A stretch of 64,000 bases of DNA, taken from contig NZ_JALLPK010000001.1 in the NCBI RefSeq assembly GCF_023276375.1, forward strand, positions 1,178,001 to 1,242,000. The letters are read 5' to 3'. Of the stretch, positions 1 through 8,537 are shown in pieces (position 1 is the stretch's first letter; every line of letters starts with the position of its first letter). The notes under the pieces are model-generated. The model was given only the letters and a program-made list of their open reading frames with translations. It was not told where the DNA came from and did not search any database. This DNA is from Halocatena marina (GTDB lineage: Archaea > Halobacteriota > Halobacteria > Halobacteriales > Haloarculaceae). A program made the translations under genes and the position numbers.

Positions 1-165
1 GCCCGAGCTTCTGCGCATCGGAGATTCACGATAACCGTTCGTTCCGGTCGGCCGAGTCGTCGATATCACCGATGTCACAAGCAATGATTGACGAAGTTAT
101 CGATTCGATCCGCTCCTCAAACGAGAGAGGTGGTCTTCACGCCAGACCGACCGTATTCGAGCCGG

Positions 166-1578
166 TCAGAGTCGTGAAAGCAGTACGTCTGTGTCTTCGA
201 TTCCATCGATCACGTACTCCATGAACTGGTTCGCAACCGCACCATCGATAAGACGATGGTCGTACGAGAGGTTCAGACCAATTCGGCTGCGAACTGCAAC
301 TGTTTCATCGTCAACCGCAACCGGACGATCCCGGATACGACCGATTCCCAAGATAGCTGCCTCGGGATAGTTGATTACCGGCGTCCCGAACGTTCGATGC
401 TCACCGTACGTAGCAAGATTGGTAACCGTAAACGTCCCGTCCTGAAGGTCACTCGGGCTAATCGATCGATCACGTGCCTGTTCGACGAGAGACTCCAACT
501 CCTCCGCAATTTCGACGATGGATTTCGTATCGACATCCTTGATAACAGGGACAATGAGACCATCTTCGGTGTGCGTTGCAACCCCAATGTTGTAGTATCG
601 TTTTTCGACAATCTCGTCTGTCGTGTCGTCAATGCTGGCATTAACGATCGGGAATTCCTTGAGAGCCGGAACGACCGCTTTGACGAACAACGGCGTATAC
701 GTGATGTGAACGTCGTTTTTCTCGTCGAGGCGTTCCTTGAGCGCGACAAACTCAGTCGCATCGCACTCGAATCCAGATGTAAGGTGCGGGACGATGGTCT
801 TTGACTCCGTCATATTCTCCGCAATGCGCTTTCGGAGACCCGATAACTCACGGCGTCTCGACCGCGACTCATCTTCATCTATCGACGTCGGCTCAATGCC
901 AACCGTCGGATGTTCGATCTCGAACGTCGCTGACTCGGCTGCTGGTTCCTGCAACTGTGCATCGATATCCGCCTGTAGAACTCTTCCCTCCGGTCCCGAC
1001 CCGTCGATCTCCGATAGTTCGACACCTTCTTTCCGGGCGTACCGACGAGTATGTGGCGCAGCGAAGACACGATCACTCTCGACTTCCGTCTCTTCTTTCT
1101 CTTCTGGTTCGTCTTCGTCCGCTGGTTTCGCTGTTGTTTCTTCAGCTTCTTCCTCTGCTGTTTCCTCGACTACTTCTTCTGTTTCTTCAGTTGGTTCTTC
1201 TGCTGTTTCTTCAGTTGGTTCTTCTGCTGTCTCTTCAGTTTCCTCCTCTGGTTCCTCTGTCTCGTCAGCTTCTTTCTCTGTTTTCTCAGCTTCCGCTTCA
1301 GTTTCTGTACGCCCTCCCACTTGTTGTTCTGGCGGATTTTCTGTTTCTATAACCACAATAACCGTACCGACGTCGACGGTATCTCCTTTGCTTGCTGTGC
1401 GTTCTTCGATCGTTCCGGGACACGGCGATGGAACGTCGGACACGGCTTTGTCGGTCTCGACTTCACAGAGTATGTCGTCTTCTTCGATATCGTCGCCTTC
1501 TTCGACGTGCCACTCGACGATTTCGGCCTCTGTCAACCCTTCTCCCGGATCGGGGAGTCGGAACTCGAACGCCGTCAC
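166..1578 (-). CDS. pdhC: 2-oxoacid dehydrogenase E2 (dihydrolipoamide acyltransferase)
   Basis: Core acyltransferase of a 2-oxoacid dehydrogenase complex; it moves the acyl group from E1 through lipoyl-lysine to CoA. Seen: N-terminal lipoyl domain (about residues 3-80) with the lipoylation site ETDKA at Lys44, a Glu/Thr-rich linker (about 80-170), a peripheral-subunit-binding domain beginning around APHTRRYARKEGV, and a catalytic domain ending with the HxxxDG motif (SYDHRLIDG). At 470 aa it is full length. It is the last gene of the E3-E1alpha-E1beta-E2 operon, 78 nt after E1 beta. The acyl substrate (pyruvate, branched-chain 2-oxoacid or acetoin) cannot be read from sequence, so the symbol is by homology only. 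The linker carries an internal 8-residue repeat. Confidence 0.93.
   Translation of the reverse strand: MTAFEFRLPDPGEGLTEAEIVEWHVEEGDDIEEDDILCEVETDKAVSDVPSPCPGTIEERTASKGDTVDVGTVIVVIETENPPEQQVGGRTETEAEAEKTEKEADETEEPEEETEETAEEPTEETAEEPTEETEEVVEETAEEEAEETTAKPADEDEPEEKEETEVESDRVFAAPHTRRYARKEGVELSEIDGSGPEGRVLQADIDAQLQEPAAESATFEIEHPTVGIEPTSIDEDESRSRRRELSGLRKRIAENMTESKTIVPHLTSGFECDATEFVALKERLDEKNDVHITYTPLFVKAVVPALKEFPIVNASIDDTTDEIVEKRYYNIGVATHTEDGLIVPVIKDVDTKSIVEIAEELESLVEQARDRSISPSDLQDGTFTVTNLATYGEHRTFGTPVINYPEAAILGIGRIRDRPVAVDDETVAVRSRIGLNLSYDHRLIDGAVANQFMEYVIDGIEDTDVLLSRL
1181..1242. repeat. 24-bp tandem repeat coding the E2 linker
   Basis: Positions 1181-1204 and 1205-1228 are identical 24-bp units followed by a partial, diverged third unit. 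Each encodes one ETAEEPTE-type octapeptide of the flexible linker between the lipoyl and E1/E3-binding domains. Such repeats can change copy number by slippage without breaking the frame. Confidence 0.85.
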
Positions 1579-1656
1579 TGGTCTCCCCTCCTATATCGAG
1601 TGACGTTCAACGACGAACTGATCAGCGAACAATTCGGTCGGTCGGTCGGCCACGGG

Positions 1657-2676
1657 TTAGAACTCATAGCTCATCACCGCCTCAATAGCGTATCGGGCTC
1701 GATCATCGTCTGGCAGATAATCGTCTTCGATATCGTGACCCGGGAAGTGAACGTCGTATCCGGTCGCTCGTTTGATTGGCGCTTTCAGCGCATCAAGTGC
1801 GTACTCGTTAATCAGTGCAGAGAGTTCCGCACCGAGACCGAGCGTCCGCCGAGCTTCATGGAGGATGACACACCGACCTGTCTTTGAAACCGACTCGAGA
1901 ATCGATTCGACATCCAACGGAGAAAGCGAACACAGATCGATGATTTCAACGTCCGCATCGACATCAGCCACTGCAGATTTCGCATGCCGCACCATCGCCC
2001 CCCACGTAAGTAATGTGACATCTGACCCTTCTCTGACAATGCGCGCTTCGTTCAGCGAAAGCGTATACTCATCAGTCGGAACCGGCTCTGTCATCCCTCG
2101 GTAGATCTTCTTCGGTTCGAGAAAAATCACAGGGTCGTCGCTGCGGATGCTCGCAGCCAGCAACCCCTTTGTCTGTGACGGGGTACTCGGACAAACGACG
2201 CGGACACCAGGAGTATGAACGAAGTACGACTCGGTCGATTCTTGATGGTATTCAAGCGCTTTGACCCCACCGCCGTACGGCATCCGAATCGTCATGGGCA
2301 TCTCTATCTCTCCCCCGGTTCGTTTGTACATCTTAGCAACAGCGTACATGAACTGGCCAAAGGCAGGGTAGAAAAAGCCCATAAATTCGATTTCAGGGAC
2401 CGGGCGCTCGCCTCGCATCGCCATGCCTGCGGCAGTGCCAACGATCCCGTTTTCCGAGAGTGGCGTATCGATGACTCGCTTATTGCCGAACTCATCGAGC
2501 AATCCTTCTGTTGCACGATACACCCCTCCGAGCGGACCAATGTCGTATCCGAGCACGCGAATGCTGCTATCACGTGCTAGCTCCTGGTGTAGCGTTCGGT
2601 TCACTGCCGAAACGAGATTCATCTCCTCAGTGTTGTCTGTGTTCACGTCCGCAACTCGGTCTTGTATGCTACTCAT
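1657..2676 (-). CDS. pdhB: 2-oxoacid dehydrogenase E1 component, beta subunit
   Basis: Beta subunit of the thiamine-diphosphate-dependent E1 enzyme that decarboxylates a 2-oxoacid and reductively acylates E2. Seen: transketolase-type pyrimidine-binding half (about residues 20-200, with the RMPYGGGVKALEYHQES stretch) and a C-terminal transketolase domain (about 210-335). At 339 aa it has the normal length. Its ATG overlaps the end of the E1 alpha gene by 8 nt, which implies translational coupling and a 1:1 alpha/beta stoichiometry. E2 follows 78 nt downstream. Substrate range is not evident from sequence. Confidence 0.93.
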   Translation of the reverse strand: MSSIQDRVADVNTDNTEEMNLVSAVNRTLHQELARDSSIRVLGYDIGPLGGVYRATEGLLDEFGNKRVIDTPLSENGIVGTAAGMAMRGERPVPEIEFMGFFYPAFGQFMYAVAKMYKRTGGEIEMPMTIRMPYGGGVKALEYHQESTESYFVHTPGVRVVCPSTPSQTKGLLAASIRSDDPVIFLEPKKIYRGMTEPVPTDEYTLSLNEARIVREGSDVTLLTWGAMVRHAKSAVADVDADVEIIDLCSLSPLDVESILESVSKTGRCVILHEARRTLGLGAELSALINEYALDALKAPIKRATGYDVHFPGHDIEDDYLPDDDRARYAIEAVMSYEF

Positions 2677-3808
2677 CGAATCCCTCCCCTGTGAAGTCGA
2701 TAAATGGATTTTTGCCGTTCAGTTCTCGCTGTAGTTCTTCGCGTTGGTGACGTTGGTGCCACGATTCCCCATGGAGGATGTGATCGAACATGCGATCGGG
2801 CTCCGAGTTCGACATCGAACGAACCTGTTCGACAGCATCGGCAACGCGTTCGTCGATTTCGTCATGAATCGCTTTGTCCGTCTCGTCATCGAGAATTCCT
2901 TCGCTACGGAGATATGTTTCGAACCGATCAACGGGATCCCGATCCTTCCAGTAGTCTCGTTGCTCGCTGTCGTCCCGATAGCGATCCGGATTGTCCGATG
3001 TATTATGTGCTCCCATACGGTATGTCACGCATTCGATAAACGTCGCACCTCCGCCAGTGCGAGCACGTTCGACCGCCTCACGGGCTTTTTCGTAGACCGC
3101 GAAGATGTCGTTCCCATCGACGCGCTCGCTGGGCACCCCGTATGCGTTCGCTTTCTGTGCAATCGTCTCCGACGCAGTTTGTCGCTGTGATGGCTCGGAG
3201 ATCGCCCACTGATTGTTCTGGCAAACAATGACCGCTGGGACGTCGAACACGCCAGCGAAGTTCATCCCGTCGTGGAACGACCCTTCACTGGTCGATCCGT
3301 CACCAGTGAACACCATCGTGACGGTCTCTCGGTCGTTGAACGCGTCCGCCATGGCTGATCCGACAGCGTTGGTCACGTTCACACCGATCGGTGTGTAATC
3401 GGGTGAGAAATTCATGGGCGAATCCCCCATTTCGAGCTGTTCTGCAATTGTTTCGGGTTCGTGGCCAGTAGCGCTGGCAATTATCTCCGCCATGGACTGA
3501 TCCCAGTGGAGTAGTGCTGGTGTCTGGCGATACGTGTAAAACATCCAGTCATCGGGCTGCAGAGCCGCAGCACCGCCCAGTGGCGTTGCTTCCTCTCCGA
3601 GGGTTTGCGCGACGAGACTGACCTCACCGCTGCGTTGCATGTTCAACATTTTCTCCTCAAGCACCCGTGTGGCGACAAACGTCCGATACAGTCCGAGTAG
3701 CTCGTCGTCTGCCAGTTCGGGGACATCTCTTTGAAGCTCTCCCTCTGGACCGAGGATTCGATAGAAATCCTCTGGCGGTCGCTCTTCTGCCCAGGTCTCT
3801 TGTGACAT
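2669..3808 (-). CDS. pdhA: 2-oxoacid dehydrogenase E1 component, alpha subunit
   Basis: Alpha subunit of E1; it binds thiamine diphosphate and Mg2+. Seen: the thiamine-binding motif starting at GDGSTSEG and ending about 30 residues later in NN, within a dehydrogenase E1 domain covering most of the 379 residues. The frame is open to 3865, but the ATG at 3808 (MSQETW) is preferred because the 19 extra residues look non-coding and would leave almost no spacer after the E3 stop. Second gene of the operon, 62 nt after E3, overlapping E1 beta by 8 nt. Confidence 0.92.
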   Translation of the reverse strand: MSQETWAEERPPEDFYRILGPEGELQRDVPELADDELLGLYRTFVATRVLEEKMLNMQRSGEVSLVAQTLGEEATPLGGAAALQPDDWMFYTYRQTPALLHWDQSMAEIIASATGHEPETIAEQLEMGDSPMNFSPDYTPIGVNVTNAVGSAMADAFNDRETVTMVFTGDGSTSEGSFHDGMNFAGVFDVPAVIVCQNNQWAISEPSQRQTASETIAQKANAYGVPSERVDGNDIFAVYEKAREAVERARTGGGATFIECVTYRMGAHNTSDNPDRYRDDSEQRDYWKDRDPVDRFETYLRSEGILDDETDKAIHDEIDERVADAVEQVRSMSNSEPDRMFDHILHGESWHQRHQREELQRELNGKNPFIDFTGEGFDE

Positions 3809-3870
3809 CGTTTCGAATAGGATATCTATTCTCTGCCCACTAATTCTCTCGGGTGACCACGTCAACTGCG

Positions 3871-5307
3871 TTATGAGTTGCGCCGGTGAATCGCGTGTCC
3901 GCGTGCGTTCGCTGCGGCCTCTCTTACTGCTTCCGAGAGCGTCGGATGCGTGTGAATCGTCCGGATGATATCTTCAAGCGTCGCCCCCATCTCGAGCGCG
4001 AGTCCGAGTTCACCGATGAGTTCAGACGCCTCGGGTGCGACGATCTGCCCACCGAGGAGATATCCCATATCGGACTCAGCGACGACACGAACAAATCCGT
4101 CGGTATCGTTCAGCGTGAGTGCGCGTCCACTCGCCTGCAGCGGCATCTTACCGACGGTCGTCGAGTACCCAGCGTCCTGCGCCTCGGCTTCTGAGAGTCC
4201 AACAGTACCAATTTCGGGATCGGTGAACACCACTGCCGGGATCGCTTGGTAGTCGAGCGCTGCGGGCTTGCCAGCAATGACTTCGGCTGCAATTTCACCT
4301 TCCATCATCCCTTTGTGCGCCAAGAGTGGCTCACCAGCGACATCTCCGATTGCGAAGACGTGTTCGTGGTTCGTTCGTGCTCGGTCGTCCGTCTTGATGA
4401 ACCCATCCTCGTTCGTTTCAATACCGATTGCTTCCAAACCGACGGTGTCAGTGACGGGTTCGCGCCCGACCGCAACGAGGGTCTGGGACGCTTCATACTC
4501 AGTCTGTTCGCCGTCTTCTGTCTCGGTCGTGATTACAATACCGTCTCCGTCGCGTTCTTCCCATTCCGTGGCCTGTTCCCCAAAGTGAAAGTCGACGCCG
4601 ATCGATTCCAATCGATTCCGGACGACGGCGGAAATATCGTCCTCGTAGTTCGGTAGCACGTCTGCAAGCATCTCGACAACTGTCACATCCGCCCCAGCTT
4701 TCGCGTACACCGAGGAAAGCTCCATCCCGATGTAGCCCGCTCCGACGATGAGGAGAGACTCCGGAACAGATTCTAGCGCGAGCGCGTGACGTGAATTGAG
4801 TATACGCTCACCATCGAACTCGAATCCAGGTATCTCGATAGCACGGCTTCCAGTTGCGATGATCGCGTGCTCGAACGTGAGTGATTCTGGCTCGTCGTTA
4901 CTCTCTGGATGGATGTTGGCCGTTGTTTCATCCACGAACTCCGCCCGTCCGTCGATGAGTTCGACACCACTTTGCCGACAGAGATTCTCGACACCGTCTG
5001 TCAACTGTGAAACGACACCGTCTTTCCAGTCATTCATCGCAGCGGGATCGATGTCGGGATCGGCATGAACGCCCCGTTGTTCGGCTGTCGACGCTTGGTG
5101 AGCAACGTCCGTCGCCGAAATCAGGGCTTTCGAGGGGATACAGCCGTAGTTGAGGCACGTTCCGCCATACGCATCCTTTTCGACGAGTGTCACGCTATAA
5201 TCGAGCTGCCCGGCCCGAATCGCCGCAACGTAGCCGCCGGGACCTGCACCGATTATTAATACATCTGTCTCGTTCGGGAGCTCGTGGTTATGATCGTGAT
5301 TCGACAT
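3871..5307 (-). CDS. lpdA: Dihydrolipoamide dehydrogenase (E3)
   Basis: Flavoprotein that reoxidises the dihydrolipoyl groups of E2 with NAD+. Seen: N-terminal FAD-binding GxGxxG (IIGAGPGGYVAA), redox-active disulfide GGTCLNYGCIPSK, a second Rossmann motif for NAD (VGAGYIGMELSS), a FAD motif ending AIGDVAG, and the C-terminal dimerisation domain with the His-Glu pair in HTHPTLSEA. At 478 aa it is standard length. First gene of the operon, so the promoter for the whole set should lie in 5308-5540. A second, diverged disulfide reductase lies at 56816-58249. Confidence 0.95.
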   Translation of the reverse strand: MSNHDHNHELPNETDVLIIGAGPGGYVAAIRAGQLDYSVTLVEKDAYGGTCLNYGCIPSKALISATDVAHQASTAEQRGVHADPDIDPAAMNDWKDGVVSQLTDGVENLCRQSGVELIDGRAEFVDETTANIHPESNDEPESLTFEHAIIATGSRAIEIPGFEFDGERILNSRHALALESVPESLLIVGAGYIGMELSSVYAKAGADVTVVEMLADVLPNYEDDISAVVRNRLESIGVDFHFGEQATEWEERDGDGIVITTETEDGEQTEYEASQTLVAVGREPVTDTVGLEAIGIETNEDGFIKTDDRARTNHEHVFAIGDVAGEPLLAHKGMMEGEIAAEVIAGKPAALDYQAIPAVVFTDPEIGTVGLSEAEAQDAGYSTTVGKMPLQASGRALTLNDTDGFVRVVAESDMGYLLGGQIVAPEASELIGELGLALEMGATLEDIIRTIHTHPTLSEAVREAAANARGHAIHRRNS

Positions 5308-5375
5308 AGTTGTTGTGAGTGTATTGATTGTGTGTTGGGTGCGTTCAACGTATGAACCGTTTGCACTCGGATAGT

Positions 5376-5390
5376 CGTCTCTTCGAGACG
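5376..5390. promoter_or_regulatory. Inverted repeat upstream of the E3-E1-E2 operon
   Basis: CGTCTC-TTC-GAGACG, 6-bp perfect arms with a 3-nt spacer, 69 nt before the lpdA ATG. The AT-rich stretch 5395-5405 just upstream on the minus strand could serve as the TATA element, placing the dyad near the transcription start. It is a candidate operator or a 5'-leader hairpin; no regulator is implied by the sequence. Confidence 0.35.
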
Positions 5391-5543
5391 TGCTTACTAG
5401 TTATTTTGCCACTCCAATAGATCTGCTGGCTGGAAGAATCACGGGCCGAAGGAATCGAATGGCTGATTTCGTCTTCCTGTGTCACTATTTTGGCGGACGT
5501 GGCACTGTCTTCGGACAAATCCGATTTCATTACCAAACGTGCT

Positions 5544-5571
5544 ATTACAAACGTATGCTTGTAACAGCAAG
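5544..5571 (+). repeat. 28-bp repeat, copy 1 (inverted partner at 21934)
   Basis: This 28-bp stretch is the exact reverse complement of 21934-21961. Its core, TTACAAACGTATGCTTGTAA, is itself an imperfect palindrome (TTACAA...TTGTAA arms, 16 of 20 positions symmetric). It lies 237 bp upstream of lpdA. The identity ends abruptly on both sides. Confidence 0.8.
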
Positions 5572-5650
5572 CATGATGATTATTACCCCGCCTGCTCAGG
5601 CGGCGATCGACGAAGAGAGTTGGGATATGCCTGCCAGTCGTTACCGGTTA

Positions 5651-5801
5651 CTACTCGGACACGAGCTCAGAGAGTGTTTTTCCTCTCGGTCGGGTCCGGT
5701 TGGGCGCGTCCTTGTGTTCGAATTCTTCCCAGCATTCTGGGTGCGTGGTGTGGTCGGTGACACATTCTTCGAGACAGTGAGGAGAGAGTTGCCTTTTCCA
5801 T
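5651..5801 (-). pseudogene. Frameshifted small Cys/His (zinc-finger-like) protein
   Basis: On the minus strand an ATG at 5801 reads MEKATL and then needs a one-base shift to enter a convincing frame: PHCLEECVTDHTTHPECW followed by EEFEHKDAPN and a conserved-looking end GKTLSELVSE before a stop at 5651. The span of 151 nt is 50 codons plus one base, as expected for one frameshift. The spaced Cys and His residues (C..EC..H..H..EC) suggest a small zinc-binding protein. In-frame start codons for the second part are lacking. It could also be an intact gene with a sequencing error. No gene is seen in 5391-5650 apart from the repeat at 5544 and a dyad CCGCCT-gctc-AGGCGG at 5587-5602. Confidence 0.45.
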
Positions 5802-5936
5802 CAGCTATCGGCATCGTAATGAGCGACATCGTTTGGTCCGGCGTTGTTGTAACCACCGGTGACCACGCTATTAGCGTTTTGCCGCGTGCACTCTTCGAGG
5901 GAACGTTCTTACGCAGAGGAGACCAAACGAAAGGAC

Positions 5937-6413
5937 ATGAGAATCAGCGCTCCAGATGAGAATGATCTCCTCTTCGAGTTGCTCAATCCTCGCTCGTTGA
6001 CTGTCGGGTTCAAAGGTGGTATCGTCGCAACGAGTGCAATGACTGTATTCCGGATGCCGATCTCGCGTTCACTGCCACCAACAGCGGAGTTCTGGGCACA
6101 GTACGTCGGCGGTGGAGAATTGGCAGATCACCGAGCCGAATCCCTACTCTTACACTTCTTATACGGGGCCATCGCGGGGAGCATTTTTGGCTCGATATTC
6201 GCCGTCGTCGACACCCGCAGTCCGTACGAGACAGAAACCAAAGGTCTTCTTGCAGGACTCCTCTACAGCATTCCATTCACACTACTGGGGGAGTCCATCA
6301 TGTTAAATCACATGTTGGGGATGGATCTCGAACCGGATGAGTCGATGATCTTTCATGCGAGCCATCTCGTGTACGGTATTACGCTTGGTGCGTGGATTGG
6401 ATCACGAATGTAA
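5937..6413 (+). CDS. Conserved membrane protein, unknown function
   Basis: A 158-residue protein with four likely membrane segments (about residues 23-43 around GFKGGIVATSAMTVF, 70-90, 105-125 and the C-terminus ending AWIGSRM). No catalytic motif was recognised. The ATG at 5937 (MRISAPDEN) is preferred to the upstream ATG at 5859, whose extra residues look non-coding. It stands alone between the frameshifted small gene and nifU. It may belong to a haloarchaeal DUF family, but I cannot name it. Confidence 0.75.
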   Translation: MRISAPDENDLLFELLNPRSLTVGFKGGIVATSAMTVFRMPISRSLPPTAEFWAQYVGGGELADHRAESLLLHFLYGAIAGSIFGSIFAVVDTRSPYETETKGLLAGLLYSIPFTLLGESIMLNHMLGMDLEPDESMIFHASHLVYGITLGAWIGSRM

Positions 6414-6626
6414 CCAAGAACTCGGTCATCACCACTTTGTTCGGCCACAATCGATGTACAGCTGATCAACTAACTGACCGGGGGTTGGCCTATTGCATAT
6501 GTATCATTAACGACGCAAGTAGAGCAGGTATGCATTTGATTATAGAACCAGCAGTAAATGACGAAATATTGGGCGATAGCTTGAATTCACTGTCCTCGGG
6601 CCCTCAATCGGTAGAATTTAGGCCAT

Positions 6627-6655
6627 CCTAAAGAGAAAATTTATAGTACTTTAGG
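6627..6655 (+). promoter_or_regulatory. TATA box of nifU-like gene inside an inverted repeat
   Basis: A TATA element (TTTATAG, about 6639-6645) lies 28-34 nt before the ATG at 6673, fitting a short-leader or leaderless transcript. It is bracketed by perfect 7-bp inverted arms CCTAAAG (6627-6633) and CTTTAGG (6649-6655). A dimeric repressor bound here would cover the TATA box. Confidence 0.5.
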
Positions 6656-6672
6656 GCGTGGTAGTAGTTGTG

Positions 6673-6999
6673 ATGAGCGCAGAAGGACTTGAACGGCAGA
6701 CGCGGAACTACCTGAGCAACAACATCCCACAGATTCAGGAACACGGTGGACACTTCGAAATTGAGGATGTCAACGACAACACCGGTGACGTGACGGTCGC
6801 CATTGGGGGCGCTTGCTCGGGTTGTGGTATTGCACCGATGACAATAAAGGCAATTGAGCAGCGCCTGCCCACTGAAATCGAGGGTGTTTCCAACGTGACT
6901 GTTCGTCGAGCGGGTGGGCCGCGTGCAGCAGTCATGCCTTCGAAAATCGAAGTGATGGAAGATATGGAGGAGTACGAGGACTACGATCCACCGTTCTGA
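6673..6999 (+). CDS. NifU C-terminal-domain Fe-S scaffold protein
   Basis: Small (108 aa) protein of the NifU C-terminal/Nfu family, which assembles and transfers Fe-S clusters to apoproteins. Seen: the family core with the cluster-binding CxxC in GACSGCGIAPMT, then the typical IKAIEQRLPTEIEGVSNV segment. The start at 6673 (MSAEG) is chosen over an upstream GTG because it matches the TATA position and drops a meaningless MVVVV leader. Many Fe-S enzymes could be clients; no neighbouring gene is an obvious partner. The dyad around its TATA box suggests specific regulation. Confidence 0.88.
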   Translation: MSAEGLERQTRNYLSNNIPQIQEHGGHFEIEDVNDNTGDVTVAIGGACSGCGIAPMTIKAIEQRLPTEIEGVSNVTVRRAGGPRAAVMPSKIEVMEDMEEYEDYDPPF

Positions 7000-7098
7000 G
7001 CAACTCGGACAGATCAGCAAGCGATTTTCTACTCCATACGACTGCTGCTTGGTGACCCAGCACGCAGAGAGCGCGATCTCACACGCAGCGTAGATCGC

Positions 7099-8382
7099 TC
7101 ATTCGTTCGTTCGGGAAACGACTTGCAGTTCGATTCCGTTCGGCACGTAGGCATTTGCCGCGTATCCGCCTTCGTTCCACGGATAGACGGAATCGGGGAT
7201 TTCGTCCCAGTCATCGAGTACAGCGATAGTGGCTGGTTGAGTGCGGTCGTTCTCGTCTGTAGCACGCGAAAGGAGCGTGTATGTGTTGTCAGCGTCTTCA
7301 GCGATGATTGGTTCCCACGTGTATGTGAACAGCCGCCAAGCGCCGTCATAATCTGGCCCATACATCTCAGCATCGTCCCATGAATCACCGCCATCAGTGG
7401 ACACTTCGACACGCCTCACGCGGTCATCTCCCGCCCACGCAACGCCTTGAATCTCGATTATCCCGCTTTCGTCTGGTGATACGGATGATTCTCCGTCAGG
7501 GTGCCCAATGAGCGACATCACGTTCTCATCGAACGTGTACGGGTGATCTACGTCTCCGATTAGTTGCTCCCATGTATCCGCTGTCGAGACCGTTGTCTTG
7601 ATCTCTGGCTCGATACTGGCCGGATGTATCCGGTAGGCCTCGTGCTGCCAGTATGTGTAGGTCTGGTCCTTTCCATCCTCAGAGAACGTCTCATCGGTAA
7701 CCATCGTGTCTGTGACACGGAGTTCAGTGACCCATTTGACACTGTTCGTTCCGTACCAGCCGGGGACGACGAGGCGAAGTGGAAACCCATGTTCCGGTGG
7801 GAGCTGGCGGCCGTTCATCTCATAGGCAAGGATGCAGTCATCGAAGATCTTCGATAACGGGATGGATTTCACGTACACATCGTTATCAGCCGGTGTATCA
7901 CCTCCAACAACAGTGAGCCAGCGATCCGCGTGATCCGTTTCGACATCGATCTCCGGGAGCACTGACTGTACTGGCGTTCCGGTCCAGATGGCGGTCGCAA
8001 CTGCATCCCACTCCCACTGGACGCTCCCTGTTTCAGGCTCGTGGTGTCCACGATCGTTCCCTGCACATTCCATCGTGTGTGCGACGGCGACCGTCGGATA
8101 CGATTCTCGTAGCTCATCCACTGAGAGCGTCGCTTTGCTGTCACCGTTCACCATTCGGACGCTCCACGCATCCGGATCGGTATCGATGCGCGGAATGTCG
8201 TTACGATGGCAGACGAAATGATCTTCGATTGGAGTCAACCAGTTGATGAACGTCTGTCGGCTCGTTGCCCCGACTACTGTGTAGCGATCTTCCTCGTCGC
8301 GCACCTCCCGTGTTCCGGGCTTGTGTTCGAGGATTTCCTCGATCTCTGCTTTTCGGGTCTCGCTCCGGTCGCTCTTTCCCAT
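7099..8382 (-). CDS. Sulfite-oxidase-family molybdopterin oxidoreductase 1
   Basis: Molybdenum-cofactor enzyme of the sulfite oxidase/eukaryotic nitrate reductase superfamily. Seen: the Moco domain (about residues 40-260) with the Mo-ligating Cys106 in HTMECAGN, the RLVVPGWYGTNSVKWV motif, and a C-terminal Mo-co dimerisation domain (about 275-420) with the EVSTDGGDSWDDAE pattern. There is no heme domain and no signal peptide, so it is probably cytoplasmic with an unknown electron acceptor. Sulfite as substrate is an inference. A paralogue of the same architecture is at 14882-16129. Confidence 0.9.
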   Translation of the reverse strand: MGKSDRSETRKAEIEEILEHKPGTREVRDEEDRYTVVGATSRQTFINWLTPIEDHFVCHRNDIPRIDTDPDAWSVRMVNGDSKATLSVDELRESYPTVAVAHTMECAGNDRGHHEPETGSVQWEWDAVATAIWTGTPVQSVLPEIDVETDHADRWLTVVGGDTPADNDVYVKSIPLSKIFDDCILAYEMNGRQLPPEHGFPLRLVVPGWYGTNSVKWVTELRVTDTMVTDETFSEDGKDQTYTYWQHEAYRIHPASIEPEIKTTVSTADTWEQLIGDVDHPYTFDENVMSLIGHPDGESSVSPDESGIIEIQGVAWAGDDRVRRVEVSTDGGDSWDDAEMYGPDYDGAWRLFTYTWEPIIAEDADNTYTLLSRATDENDRTQPATIAVLDDWDEIPDSVYPWNEGGYAANAYVPNGIELQVVSRTNE

Positions 8383-8537
8383 GTGATATACTCACAAACC
8401 ACCGACAAAACCGTTTTGCACCACGCGTCCGATCAGCCGAACGTAGACCAACTCTACTGTCCACGTACTCGAGCTGAGCGTAGACGATCTCTCCATCGAT
8501 CCAGCATCGTCGTGTACGATCGTGCTGTTCGTCTCGA

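Noticed and set aside
1..165. Possible end of a gene left of the E2 gene (plus-strand frames, e.g. ending at 34)
   Set aside because: Only a few codons are inside the window, so no feature can be supported.
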